This document shows positions 35,805 through 47,443 of a stretch of 64,000 bases of DNA, piece after piece. Origin of the DNA: Epiperipatus broadwayi. Lineage: Eukaryota > Onychophora > Udeonychophora > Euonychophora > Peripatidae. Every line of letters begins with the position of its first letter. Position 1 is the first letter of the stretch. Made by a program: the position numbers and the translations under genes. The stretch is taken from contig JAQFVV010000206.1 in assembly GCA_028023455.1 (NCBI GenBank), positions 646,861-710,860 of the forward strand, given 5' to 3'. The notes below the pieces were generated by a model. The model did not search any database. It worked only from the letters and a program-made list of their open reading frames with translations, and was not told where the DNA came from.

Positions 35805-36255
35805 GCAAATATTTAGATAAACTAATAGAATATCAGCAATCTGTTGTCAAGACAACACTAAATTAAGTAATAAATGGAATTCACTTATTATCTTTGTCTA
35901 AAATCTTTAAATAGACAGTAAGTGATAGCAATGACTGAAATATATTGAAATAAAATCTGACTATAAAAATTTTAATAAACTTTACTCAACTAACAAAAAT
36001 AAATTATTTTAAACATAATTAGTAAATGATCATTTTATCGTATTTCATACAAACTACTACTCAATACTTTAAATATAATAACCATAAATGCTGAACAATT
36101 AATTTATTATCATATGTAAATCACATCATCACAGACAATACTTAAATAAACCAATAAAATATCAGCAACCTTTTGCCTAGATTATAGTTAATTTGATAAT
36201 AAAAGGAATTTAATTATTATTCTGGTTTAAAATCTTTAAATAAACAGTGAATGCT
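35805..36255. repeat. Diverged direct duplication of about 120 bp
   Basis: 35805-35930 and 36140-36255 share aatatttaNataaac.aata, aaatatcagcaa, tggaattNa.ttattat, and aaaatctttaaataNacagt in the same order and spacing, about 335 bases apart. No ORF. Confidence 0.65.
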
Positions 36256-36600
36256 GATGTAATGGTCTGGGTTTTGCACCAGAAGAAGGAGAACACATCT
36301 CCCTATCGTCAGACTTAGGGTCTTTGGGTAGGATGCTGTGAATGATACAATAAAGTACCTAACCTATGATTGTATCTACTTTCAATGGGCCAACTCTAAG
36401 TCTACATTTTAAATTTAGAAACAATATAGGATATTTCATCCATACCTCATCCCTCTTTCGGATTCCATTATGCCTCAGTATTCAAAGTCAGGGAGAAATT
36501 TGCTTTTGGCTCTCTTCAGAGGTTTGTTTACACTAGATAACAACTATCACATGTCTATACAGGTTCCAATTAATTTAAAGCTCCATCCAGGCATACTACT
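36256..36600. other. Less AT-rich unassigned segment
   Basis: It begins tgtaatggtctgggttttgc and includes atctccctatcgtcagac, a cccaaagaccc-complement, acaataaagta and a 64-codon ORF at 36470-36664. It adjoins repeat R1 and may be an extension of it. No homology is recognised. Confidence 0.3.
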
Positions 36601-36604
36601 ATAT

Positions 36605-37265
36605 TATCATATAAGAATAATATATATATTGCACCCTTACTTCTCAATGTATAATATAGTTTGAAATACAACTAGCTCAATTAAATTACTATGCTTAATT
36701 AAAATTTGCATATCTATCTTTAATATACTTTTATATTATCATATTCTAATTAAATTTACTGTCAATTATCAAAATCAATATATTTCTATATTATGTACTA
36801 ATTTAATAAGTATTTATCAAAATCATGAGACTGTGAAGTAAAGTTACAAAGCAATAAGTAGATTTACATTGAGTCAATATCTCCCAAGACACTGTCTCAA
36901 TGGCATAAGAATACTATTACCTCCATATTAACTTACTACTACATCTACAGTATTCTTATGGCTTTTAAAATAAAATAAATTATCTTTAATAATAATAATA
37001 AATAAATCTTAACTTTTAATTTTAAAATATAATTAAATAATCTCAGGTTCTTCTAATTATCTTAAAGTAATGATAACTCATGTAAATAAGTATGATAAGG
37101 GATTTTATATCAAACCTAAATACACCTAACTTATTTTAATAATACTAATACTCAATACTAATCTTAGGGTATAACTTAACCTTATCTATTTCTATTACAT
37201 TATCAATAATCAAATAAATAATAATATGTATATCCCTTATTTTCATATAGTATCTTAATTTTGGA
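36605..37265 (-). repeat. Dispersed repeat R1, copy 2
   Basis: The reverse complement is collinear with 1-597, from the taag.ttaagttata box through ttaggtgt, cataagaatact, tatgccattgag, gatattgactcaatgta, gtctcatgat and ttgagctag to the gggtgcaatatatat end. Confidence 0.6.
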
Positions 37266-39640
37266 ATAGATCAAAATCTTATAATTTAATAATCTGTGGC
37301 AATAAATAATATTGTACTCTTATATTGTGCATTATAACCATCCTATGACCATTGTAATATAATATATTAATGTCAATCAATTCTTATAAATGATATCAAG
37401 AAAATATTGTGTTTATTTCTAAATAATAATAAATTCATATTGTGCAAATATTATGTTTGTTCAAATTATCTGTTGTCAAATGCTGTGGTGTAAAATAATG
37501 AACTCGACACACTTTTAAAACCAATTAAACAAATTTATTTACATTAACTTCAACTAAGAATTTATTTACAATATTTACAGTTCAAAATTAGGAAAACAAA
37601 AAAAAAATAAAAATAAGAAAATAATAATACAATATGTTTACACTGTTATTAACTCATACTCCTAATAAGTAATTATACATTTTTTAAAATGCTGTACTAA
37701 TAACATTGAAGTATGTTTTCAAAACTTAGACTTTAAATAAATATTAGTGAACTTCAATTATTACACAGAAAAATTTATGTAAACAATATTTATGTAGCAT
37801 ATGTAAACAATTAAACTTTACTAATTAAATTGCTACATCACTTAAGTATTACTGTTATTTATTTCATCATGTACTAGTATGTGTTTACTTTACTATCAGC
37901 ATTACTTTAATAGCATAATATAGAAACTAATGTATCCTTATAATGTAATAACAAAGAATTGATTATAATTTTATATTTCAGTTATTGCAATTCATGCTAC
38001 ATGTTTTGTTAAATATGCATTACATATATGTACTGTTAAAATAATAATATTTAAATTATTATTCAATTTCAAATTCATATAGTATTACATTAGATAAATT
38101 CTATGATTCTTTTCTATGTAAAATTATTACTTTACTTTATGTGTTATACTACTCCTTCTTAATAAATTTCTATCTACAAAAACATCCTCTAAACTTATTT
38201 AAAATTTCCGGAAAACAACTTTCAACTCTAAATAAAATATTAATTATCCAAACTATTTATACTTCATCATCTATACTTGGTAAACCTTCAATCCAAATAT
38301 AAACTTCTACATAAAACTTAACTTAATTTATCCAATAAATAAAAATAAAATATAGACTTTTGAGATCTCTTCCTACCTTGAAATAAAATAATTACTTGTA
38401 TGAATAATAAATATAATTCTAATACTGTAACATAAAACAAAATATCAAAATTTATTTACGAAAGAATCATATAATTATTTCTAAGCTTCTTATGTAATGT
38501 TGTATCATATTTATATCATAAATTCAAATTATGCATATTTAAATAAAACTGTCACTGCCAATATAATGTGTGTGTATTTTTTAAATATTTATACATTCAT
38601 TCAACAATAACATATCATTTGGTTGATCTAAAGGAAAAACATATTAAATACATCAAAATTATTATTATTATACAATTTTTACCATAAATAATGATTTAAT
38701 GTACAGTCCATCTTCCAATATTCTTCGGAATTACAGCTTCATAAAATAATTCACATTTACACTCACGATCATTCTTTAAAATATTCCGTGTTATATTAAT
38801 TATAAAATAAACTTATGCAATTAATTATTATATTATTTTTAGTTATTATTTTAAGAAATGTACCTATCTTATTTTTAATAGATTAATAATATTTAACTTT
38901 TATATTAGATAAATAAAACAAAATTCATATTACATAACTCCAGCGATGTCTTCTTTTCACCATAATAGTTCTTTAATCCTAGGTACACATTCACTAGAAC
39001 ACCATTTCCTGTTTCCGGTCCATCACGTGTTTTTTAAAAGTTTTATGAAAAATGAAAACGTTCTTTTTAAAATAAAATAAAAGTTAATTCCTCCATAAGA
39101 AATAAAATAAAATTAAAATAGTTTATAGGATCCTGATTCAGTTTCTTTAAAAATATTATTTAAAAGTTATTATTTTTTAGAATTAGTCTATAGTTTATAA
39201 AATTATCATTTAATTATTTTAAATTAACTGGGACGTCCATGTACTTACTTGCGCATTTCTTAACAAAATATCTAGGTAAGAATAAGCTTTTTCATCTATA
39301 ACGACCAGCGTTTAAATTATTTCAATATAATAATTTTTATTATATTAAGATTTCTTAGCTAATTATATTTTCAATTTATTTGCCTTTTAAAATTATCAAC
39401 ATTTAGTCTTTTAAACATAAAGACTTAACAAGGCAAGTATTTATAAAACTACTTTAATTTCTAATATCTTTACTTAAGTATATATATTTAAATTTGTAGC
39501 TTGTAAAAATACTTTCTTCATAAAGAAGTATTTTATTCTTTAAAATATCTATTTTTTAATAATCAATAGCAATTAGCTTTTAAAATTATATACTGTCCAA
39601 AATATTACTTTTCTCCATCTCGTAATTTTCCGAACTAATC
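37266..39640. other. AT-rich stretch with scattered CpG-containing words
   Basis: No gene is proven. Segment 38916-39028 is locally less AT-rich and open for about 43 codons on the minus strand, but it has no recognisable motif. A strong-looking splice donor (gcgcaagtaagt, minus strand) lies near 39250. Confidence 0.35.
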
Positions 39641-39650
39641 CAGCGTTTGT

Positions 39651-39970
39651 CATATTTCTAAGGTAAAGTTTCCGATATATTTTCACTATATATGATGTTC
39701 CCATGACTATTTGCTTGTAAATTGAGCTTAATAGAGACGACCGATAGGGAAAAAATTAAATTAACACTGCATGTTTATCATTTAAAACTTTTATAAATTA
39801 TTTATAATGACACTCTTGTAATTTTAAAATTGATTTTAAGAGCGTCTATAAAATTTACGTAGCTATTTTTAAATAACACAATTAACTTGAAAATTCAATC
39901 ACAGAGTCCTCTCCTAACAATTGAACTGAGCTTTTATACCGGAAGAAACTTCCCATTTGATTGGTAGATT
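39651..39970 (-). promoter_or_regulatory. Putative CCAAT/TATA promoter pointing left
   Basis: On the minus strand CCAAT (39964-39960) is followed 21 bases later by TATAAAAG (39938-39931) and, about 25 bases on, a ctcagttcaattgttag start-like region near 39905. About 250 bases downstream a small ORF begins at 39653 (MTNAGLVRKITRWRK...), followed by gtaata, which could be a weak splice donor. This could be a host promoter or part of an LTR. No downstream exon is proven. Confidence 0.3.
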
Positions 39971-40908
39971 AAACAATCAACTTGCTGGCTTATTTACATA
40001 TTTACCAACAACACAAAATTAAAAATAAATAATGACTTATTTAATATTTAATATTTATTACATTATTAAATTTCTAAAATAATCTTTATCGTTTATTTAA
40101 ATCTATTAAACATTTTTTAAAAATATTCTTACTTACTTGATTTTAATTTTAACTTTTATAAGATTATTTAAAATAAACTAAGTATTTTTTTATACGTTAT
40201 ATTTTTAAAGCAATATTTTTAAAATCAGATTTAATATTCTACATTGATTTATCTTTATTTTTATCTCGTGATAACTCACGTATTATTTATAAATTTTATA
40301 ACATGAATTTTAAAATAGTTTTGCAACTTTACTAAATAACTTCCAAGCATGTGTGTGTATATTTAACTAACATCTGTTCTTTACAACACAAGAAACGCTT
40401 GTCATAGTCTAAAAATAAACTAACAATTGCATTTTTTAAAATAAATATTTTTTAAATAAACAAGATATTATAATAGATTTTAAAATAATTATTCGATATT
40501 ATTAAAATCAAATATTAATCTTCTATTTAAGTACTTATAATAATTAAAATATTTATATTCTCTTATAATATTATTTTATCAACAATAAATATATGCATTT
40601 AATTTTAACTTGTCTTTTAAACACTTTTAGCTTTAAATACCTATTTATTAAATATATTAATGCAGTATTGATTATGGCCATTTTTCCCAACCATATATTA
40701 TAATCATCATCATTTAAAATGTCTCTCTCAATATCAGCACAATTTCACATATCAAATACTCATAGATTGCTTTAATTAAACCTTTTGAAATATTACCATA
40801 AGCAAAATTAACATCACATATTCAAATATATCTTAAATTTAAAATTTTTAATAGATTAGCACAAAAATTAGATGGTGACCCATACAAAAGGGCAGATCGG
40901 AATAGCAC

Positions 40909-40910
<2 letters not shown>
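39971..40910. other. AT-rich stretch with no supported feature
   Basis: No gene is supported. Confidence 0.45.

Positions 40911-40914
<4 letters not shown>

Positions 40915-40960
<46 letters not shown>
40915..40960. repeat. (AT)n microsatellite
   Basis: About 46 bases of AT, preceded by acatatac. Confidence 0.95.
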
Positions 40961-40963
<3 letters not shown>

Positions 40964-41299
40964 AACCATATATTTTAGTAGAAAATATATTAATTGATGT
41001 AACTTATATAAAAATTTCTCTTTCTTCTCTTGGTGATTTGGTTGGCTTGATTCGCACTTGAACAGATTACTTTCTGATATTATTTTAATAATTTTCAATT
41101 TGCTTCATTCCATATGCTAACTCATATCAGAATGTTTAACTTTTTAAAATTTTTACAACATATTAAAATTTGGTAAAATATTATTAAAAATAATATTTTG
41201 TTTTTATTTATTTAAAGTAATCTTAAATTATTATTTCTATTGAATTAAAATAAAACCATTTGTTCAATTAAAATAAATTATTAAATAAATACAATAATT

Positions 41300-41640
41300 A
41301 CGTAGGCGTCTCAATGTAATAAAAGAAAAGAGCGCGAATTTCTAGGAGAATATCGTCTGTTAGTTTGTCTTTTGGTGGGAAGAAGAACAGAAACGGTAAA
41401 GGCAAATGGTGTAAAATTTGCTGAGCTGATTTTGAAACCGTTAATAAGTAAATAGACTACCACAAAATTTGCTATAAACATAAAATAACTTAGTGGTATC
41501 TAATTAAGATGGATCACTAAAACTTAAAGATCTTTTCAAGTCGTTCGGCCAACTGAATCAAATCACCGTAGCGTTTTCCAATATCGCATTTTTGAAATGT
41601 CGGAGCTTCCCAGTTTGAAAGAATTAAATACAAGAATTTG
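41300..41640 (+). other. CpG-richer patch, possible 5' UTR and first exon
   Basis: CpG dinucleotides, rare elsewhere, cluster here (taggcg, gcgcgaat, atatcgtct, gtcgttcggcc, accgtagcg, atatcgca, tgtcgg). At 41597 an ATG opens a 44-base frame reading MSELPSLKELNTRI. It stops at 41640 directly before gtatgt, which fits a splice donor. The combination suits an unmethylated promoter with a short coding first exon. The peptide is too short to identify, and no second exon was found before the next repeats. Confidence 0.25.
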
Positions 41641-41649
41641 GTATGTTTT

Positions 41650-42830
41650 GAAATATTTATTATTCTACAATTTGGAAAATTTGAATCAGTGTTTTAATTA
41701 CAGAAGTTTTATGAAAATGAAAATTTGTTTTTTTAAAAAAAAAAAAGAAAAAGTTTAAGTTAAAATAAAGTAAAGCGTTAAAGCTATCAAAATATTTAAT
41801 ATTTCCGTTTTTTAATTCTGATAAAATATAATATTGATTGATATTTAACTTTACAATGCCATTAATATTTGCTAATTAATTTGTTTAACACTTGGATCAT
41901 AAACATTTTTCAAATAATTAATCAAAGTTTTTTTATAATTGTATCGTCTATTTAAAATGAATAAATTAATTGCTGTAATTGGTTATTCCTGGATTAACGC
42001 AATGGATAAATAAATACTTGCATGGATAGGATAAACTTGGAACACTTTTGATAGAGAGATGTAGGGATTAATAACTTTATGAAAAACATTTTCATTTAAA
42101 TTCTGTGTATCCTGTTTTAAAATTGTTTCATGTTTGGAGAGCCACGCAAATCGTTAATCTAATATTGCTTTAATAACTAATCAAATGGATATAATTGCAT
42201 GTATGGAATTTAACTACAGTTATAGCTATTACCTCATATACTTATTATTCTACACATTGTACATGGATTCCACGGATCACATTAGGAGTTACAAAATGCT
42301 ATACAATCCAATTTGTGATACACACATCGGAAAATTCATGTATTTGAACTATAAAATGCTTTACATTTAGTTTTATCACACACACACACCGTTAAATGTT
42401 ATATGTTAATGAATAATACATTTATTTAATTTTATCGTTATATGAACTCGCATATGAAGTTCATAAGTTATATTTGTTAGATTTAAATTAATAAAGGTTG
42501 AATAAAATATTTATTCAAAAGAATAGCGCTTGCGGAGAAAGCTTAAACAGTACTTAATGAATTCATGAGATATACCAATCTTTATGAGATATTTTGTGAG
42601 TCTTTCCAGATTTATATTCCCATGCCAATATTATTTATATTATATTACACATGTTTATTTTAAGCAAGATAAGTAGTACATTAGTTGTCCTGATTATTGT
42701 GACATATTGTTAAGCAAGAACCCACATGTGCTAAAGTGTCAGTGTATTCTGAATAGTCAGAAGAATTGAGGAGGATGATTTTGCACTTTAATGTGAAGTA
42801 AATTACAATGTTGTTTTAGAATGTTAAAGG
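41650..42830. other. AT-rich stretch with no supported feature
   Basis: If the preceding exon is real this would be intron. The 61-codon ORF at 42185-42370 has no motif. Confidence 0.4.
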
Positions 42831-42837
42831 CTTTAAT

Positions 42838-42928
42838 CTGTGCTGGTGGTTAATCCGCAGATTATTTTAATTGCCATTTTTGTATTTTACACACATTCCT
42901 GCGCTGGTGGTTAATCCGCGGAATTGTG
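42838..42928 (+). repeat. Two-copy 21-base direct repeat
   Basis: tg.gctggtggttaatccgc occurs at 42839 and again at 42900, about 61 bases apart. Each copy is followed by g-rich/gatt-type sequence with a ccgcgg or ccgcag end. The words are unusually GC-rich for this window. Confidence 0.7.
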
Positions 42929-42929
42929 T

Positions 42930-44395
42930 GATTATACGTATGACTTTATGATAGTGTTTAAATACGCAAAACGTTAGTATTATTTAATTCCTACGTGTAG
43001 ATGAATACATCCACAGGAATATGTTTGCTTCACAGATATAAGTTGGGCAAAGTATTTTAGTTAATCTGCCAAATCATCTTCTTCATTTGTAAGCATAATT
43101 TATCGGTTAGATTGATAAATGGCAACAGGACATTCTATTCAAGTACTTCATGATAATTAACTGTTGGTTAATTATTATCTACCGGAGTGTAAGTTTACAT
43201 TTTCATTTTAATTAATGATTACATTATAGCTAAAACATACAAACATCATATTATTTATTATATTATTATAGGTATACAGTAGGGATTTATTGAATCTGGA
43301 AATGACGTTCAATATTTCATAAGTTAATGCTGAATTTAATAATTGTCTCAATATTCATTATATTAGATTGAAATAAGGTATGATTAGGTTTTTAAATACT
43401 GTACCTGTGAGATGTATTGAAGAAAGTCTATTGAACCATCATTTAATTATTTTATTTGTTTATTTATGTTTTATTTAAAATATTGAAATTAACTATTTAT
43501 TGTTCATAAAGTTTGTAAATAAAAGTTGATTTATAATTAAACTTACTGTGCCGTTGCTATGTGTCATTCATAACATCAGAAATCATAAACTTTGGATAGA
43601 GCATACATTATAGAGCATACATTGAATTACATATTATTGTCTACATGATATAAGAATTTATTAATATTTTGAGAAAACATTAAGATGCTTTTCGTCTTTG
43701 GTAGTATATGATTGGTAAGGTACAATAAAATCCCATTTACCTTTTCCATCATTGTGGCTTTGCGTAGTTGATTCTAGTATAAAATACAAATTAATTATTA
43801 AACTTGTGAACAGATTTATTCAATAATGATATGATTAAATATATTTACTTAACATTTTTAAATTTTCATTCGTCAATACAATAAGAGTCTCAATGATATA
43901 TTAAATTATAAAAGAACCCAATTATTCATGTTTATTAATTGCAAAGCTTTACCTGGACTAGCATCTGTCTTAGAAATCATATAGATGATTTAAAATTTCA
44001 TAATCTTATGTGGTTCCACAAATTACGCTATCTTGTACATGGTCGGCCATAGGGTCGCATACCATAAAAATCGCAAATTGAGGTTTAAGGGTGATAAAAT
44101 TGCACTTATAATTTGTTTAATATGTTTTATAATAATACTATGATAGGTCTTCGCGGTATACCCTGGCTGCGATCAAATAAATTATAAAAAGTTAGGTTAA
44201 TTCATTAATTTTGTCTGTAGTAAATTGCCCCAGATGTTGATTGTGGTCTTTTGTGCATAAAATAAATAGTATGATATGCTTTTGGATACAGCTCTTAATA
44301 GCTGATAATGTGCAATGAGAGTTGATCAGTGACCAAGGTTGTAATTCCTAGTGCACTTACGTTACGTAGTTGAGATTACACAATTTACGGTTACA
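42930..44395. other. AT-rich stretch with no supported feature
   Basis: No gene is supported. A CpG-containing patch (cttcgcggtataccctgg) lies at 44150. Confidence 0.4.
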
Positions 44396-44399
44396 ATTT

Positions 44400-44530
44400 A
44401 TAGTGCCGCAACAAGTACGGCATGATGATGGGTAGTTGGAGGGGTGATGGAAGGTTGGTTACCACCTTTGTGAGCCATCAGGGTGGACGGCTCCGGGGAT
44501 TTTGGTTACAATATATATATATATATATAT
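44400..44530. other. GC-richer patch followed by (AT)n
   Basis: About 100 bases (gccgcaacaagtacggcatg, ggaggggtgatggaagg, gccatcagggtggacgg) stand out from the background and end at an (AT)n run at 44511-44532. It is not identified and could be the remnant of an element. Confidence 0.35.
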
Positions 44531-44532
44531 AT

Positions 44533-46190
44533 CCAGTTATAAGTTGATGAGTGAATGTATAAATGATTTTGATAAATTAGAGGCCAATGTAATTTAAATC
44601 AAATTAACAATATTTGTTTAATAATAAACAAAAATTCAAAACTCTTAAACATGATAATATAATTGTACATGTCAAGAATGTATCTCTACCTTATCAGCTA
44701 TTAAATGTTTTCACTATTCCAACCCCTACCCATAGTAGAATTGCATAGCATGGCATTAATTATTTACAAAGTTAATATAAAAATGACTGCAAAGCTAGCT
44801 AACTAATTTATAATATTATAGAAGTATATTCATAATAGCCTCATTATCCAATTCCAGTTATTGCTGTTCCATCTTTTTTTAGGACCCCATTTGGGTATAA
44901 TTCCATAAAGTTGATAGGAAAGAGTATCTGCACAATAATATTTTCATTTATACTGAATAATAAAGATAAACAATTGTTAGTTACCAATAAAAAGAAATAA
45001 CAAACTCTGTCCTGTAGTAGTGTATGTGCTTAATATGGAATAATATCAAAAAAATCTTACCTCATTCCATATCATAATGATGATCCAATGTCAAGTCACT
45101 ATGGAGGGGAAGCTGACCTAAACTTTATTTAACATAAAAAAAAATATTTGCTCTAACTTAATAACCCCTCCCCTTCACTTTCTTGCTTTCAAATATAATT
45201 GACTCTTCCAAGTTCTAGGCACCATTAGAGAGATAAAATAAAACTAGAATTTTTACATACAAATATAACAAAATAATATATAAGAAATCGAAACATTCAT
45301 TAGTTCATCTTGATTCTTGTACATGTGTCTAGCAATAATGTCTCATATGAATACAGTCTATCTCTCTTTGAGTCATCCTTCCTTGGTAAGTCATTTATCA
45401 CCCACTAGAATTCCGCAGCAAAACGTTTAAAATTATGTTGTTTCCTGGATCCATTTAGACATTTGTTGTAAAACTTTTGATGTTTCTTTAGGCATTATAT
45501 AGGCAAGTAGATTAAATCATTGCACTCTTATGGTAGCACTGTAGTAACTCAGCCCTATGGCAATATTAATTTAACTGGAATACATTGTGTAGCAGTTCAT
45601 AATAGATTTATTTTTTCTTAATTTACTATTTGGGATTTAATGGCTTATATAAGAAAAAGTTACTTCATCATTTATATATGTATGCTAAAAATGTTTTACT
45701 TTTCATTTCTCTGTGTTTGAATAATAGCGCAGTTTTTATTTTTAAATTTCAATTTAAAATCAGTTCAGTTCCTTTGTCAAACTGTATGAATTTATCAAAC
45801 TTTTCTTTGCTTAAATGTTGGGTAATTTCTTATAATTTTGTGTTACAAAGATTATATGAATAATTTGAAATGTTTGAACAAGTCATCCATATTCTCTTAG
45901 ATTTGAACATTCAATCTTTAAAAGTTGGCTTTATACAGTTCTTTTATCATTTGAAAAATTAAAAAAGATAATGAAAATAAACTGGGTTTGCTTTTATACC
46001 ATGTTTAGTGTTTAGTATACTAGTATTTCCATTTCCTTTTTCATCGCTGTAGCTATATTGCTTACAGTTAGAAATAAAATTATGTAACAGAATTCTACTT
46101 TTATCTTCCATACTTGGTTGCCTAGAGATTGGCTTGATAAGTTTAAGTTTTTATTCATAGTTCATTTTGTTGGTATATATATATATAAGC
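44533..46190. other. AT-rich stretch with no supported feature
   Basis: No element was recognised. The 77-codon ORF at 45630-45863 has no motif. Confidence 0.45.
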
Positions 46191-46243
46191 AGCAAGTCAT
46201 ATATAACGTGACGTTACTCTTAATAAGCTTGTAGTTACAAAAA

Positions 46244-46673
46244 TGCACACAGAGAGCGTACCAATAGCTCAAACAAGCTTTTAATTAATAAGTGCGGTAT
46301 GAGAAAATATTTAAAATCTCTACCCAGAACACTCCTATCTCCAGACCAACTGGTTTTGAGCTTATGGCTCATGTCAGTGATGAGCTAGAATATTCGGACA
46401 CCAGACCTAAAATATCAATTCAAAAAAACTAGCACTTATTTCATACGTATATTTAAGAAAAAACTCTGAAATTTTCGGACATGAAAATGTCTTTAAATCC
46501 AGCTATCTAACTTAAATAGCTATATGAGACTGAACCAAACTGAAGTGAGCCATAAGCTCGAAACCAGTTGGTCTGGAGCTGGGAGTGTTTTGGGTAGAGG
46601 TTTTAAATATTTTCTCATACCGCACTTATTAATTAAAAGCTTGTTTGGGCTATTGGTATGCTCTCTGTGTGCA
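46244..46673. mobile_element. Palindromic PLE-5-type element
   Basis: Arms of about 128 bases (46244-46371 and 46546-46673) are near-perfect inverted complements: tgcacacagagagc, ccaatagc.caaacaagctt, agtgcggtatgagaaaatat, ctctacccaNaacactcc, ccagaccaactggtt, gagcttatggctca. The 175-bp centre is unique. The unit lies between (TA)n runs. It carries two inverted hammerhead-like sequences, as PLE terminal repeats do, but no protein remains. Confidence 0.6.
46540..46590 (+). ncRNA. Hammerhead-like sequence in PLE-5
   Basis: CTGAAGT, stem II GAGC/GCTC with loop cataa, GAAA (46560-46563), nearly self-complementary CCAGTTGG, then TC. The order is that of a type I hammerhead with a tiny stem III. 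However, the first core box reads CTGAAGT instead of CTGANGA, and stem I pairing is poor. The inverted copy in the left arm has CTGACAT and AAAA. Activity is doubtful. Confidence 0.35.
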
Positions 46674-46760
46674 TATATATATATATAGGATTTCTTCAAC
46701 TAGGCTTTTTATTTTTCATTAAACAAGAAAAATTTGTTTATTGTGACATTTGTTTAATTT

Positions 46761-46970
46761 AGTACTTAATAAAGCAAACATTAATCGTTTATATATATAT
46801 GTTAAAACGAAGATTTGCACGGGTTAAATATATAAAATACATATTTTGCGGGTTCATCCGTGTTAAAAACTTTTAATATCAATTTACTGACGTTTCGACT
46901 TGGTCACACAAGCCAAGTCGAAACGTCAGTAAATTGATATTAAAAGTTTTTAACACGGTAAAAATATATT

Positions 46971-47013
<43 letters not shown>

Positions 47014-47048
47014 AATAAAGCAAACATTAATCGTTTATATATATATTC
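46761..47048. mobile_element. PLE-3 terminal palindrome between 40-bp direct repeats
   Basis: The 40-base sequence beginning agtacttaataaagcaaac and ending (AT)n occurs at 46761-46800 and 47007-47046. The 206 bases between begin gttaaaacgaagatttgcac and contain a perfect inverted repeat (arms 46858-46903 and 46913-46958, 46 bases each, loop tcacacaag). The arm sequence (gaaacgtcagtaaattg, ttttaacacgg) is the end of the PLE-3 family seen at 50060-50170. It looks like a minimal insertion that duplicated its target. Confidence 0.7.
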
Positions 47049-47443
47049 CACTATCTGTTAGTTAAGTTTATGTTTTAACTAGGTTTGATCTGTTGGCATA
47101 GATAAATAGAGATCTGATTTTATTAGGATTGTAAGCTACCCTTACAATTATAATGAATGAAAGAGATAGAGATTAAATCTGCCTATAAGTTTTGAATAAA
47201 TTTCTCATTAGATAATGATAAATTCTTTGAAAGTTAATTAATAAATAAGTATTTTACAATATTTGAAACAAATTACTATGGAATAGTTTAAATATAATAT
47301 GCATAAGTGTTATCAGCTAACTGTTTTTTATATGTATGCTGATTTTTACAACATTGTACTATTTCACTCTTGTTTGCAAAATTGATTTCTACTTACATTT
47401 AAAATAGCTAGATAAAATTGTCATTTTGTGTTGACTGAGTTAA
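47049..47443. other. AT-rich stretch with no supported feature
   Basis: No gene is supported. Confidence 0.45.

Noticed and set aside
38916-39028. Minus-strand 43-codon open segment with normal base composition
   Set aside because: No start, no recognised motif and no convincing acceptor; mentioned only as part of the unassigned CpG-bearing region.
39240-39290. Possible 23-base micro-exon (minus strand) between a pyrimidine-rich AG and gtaagt
   Set aside because: Good splice-like signals but far too short to support without transcript data.
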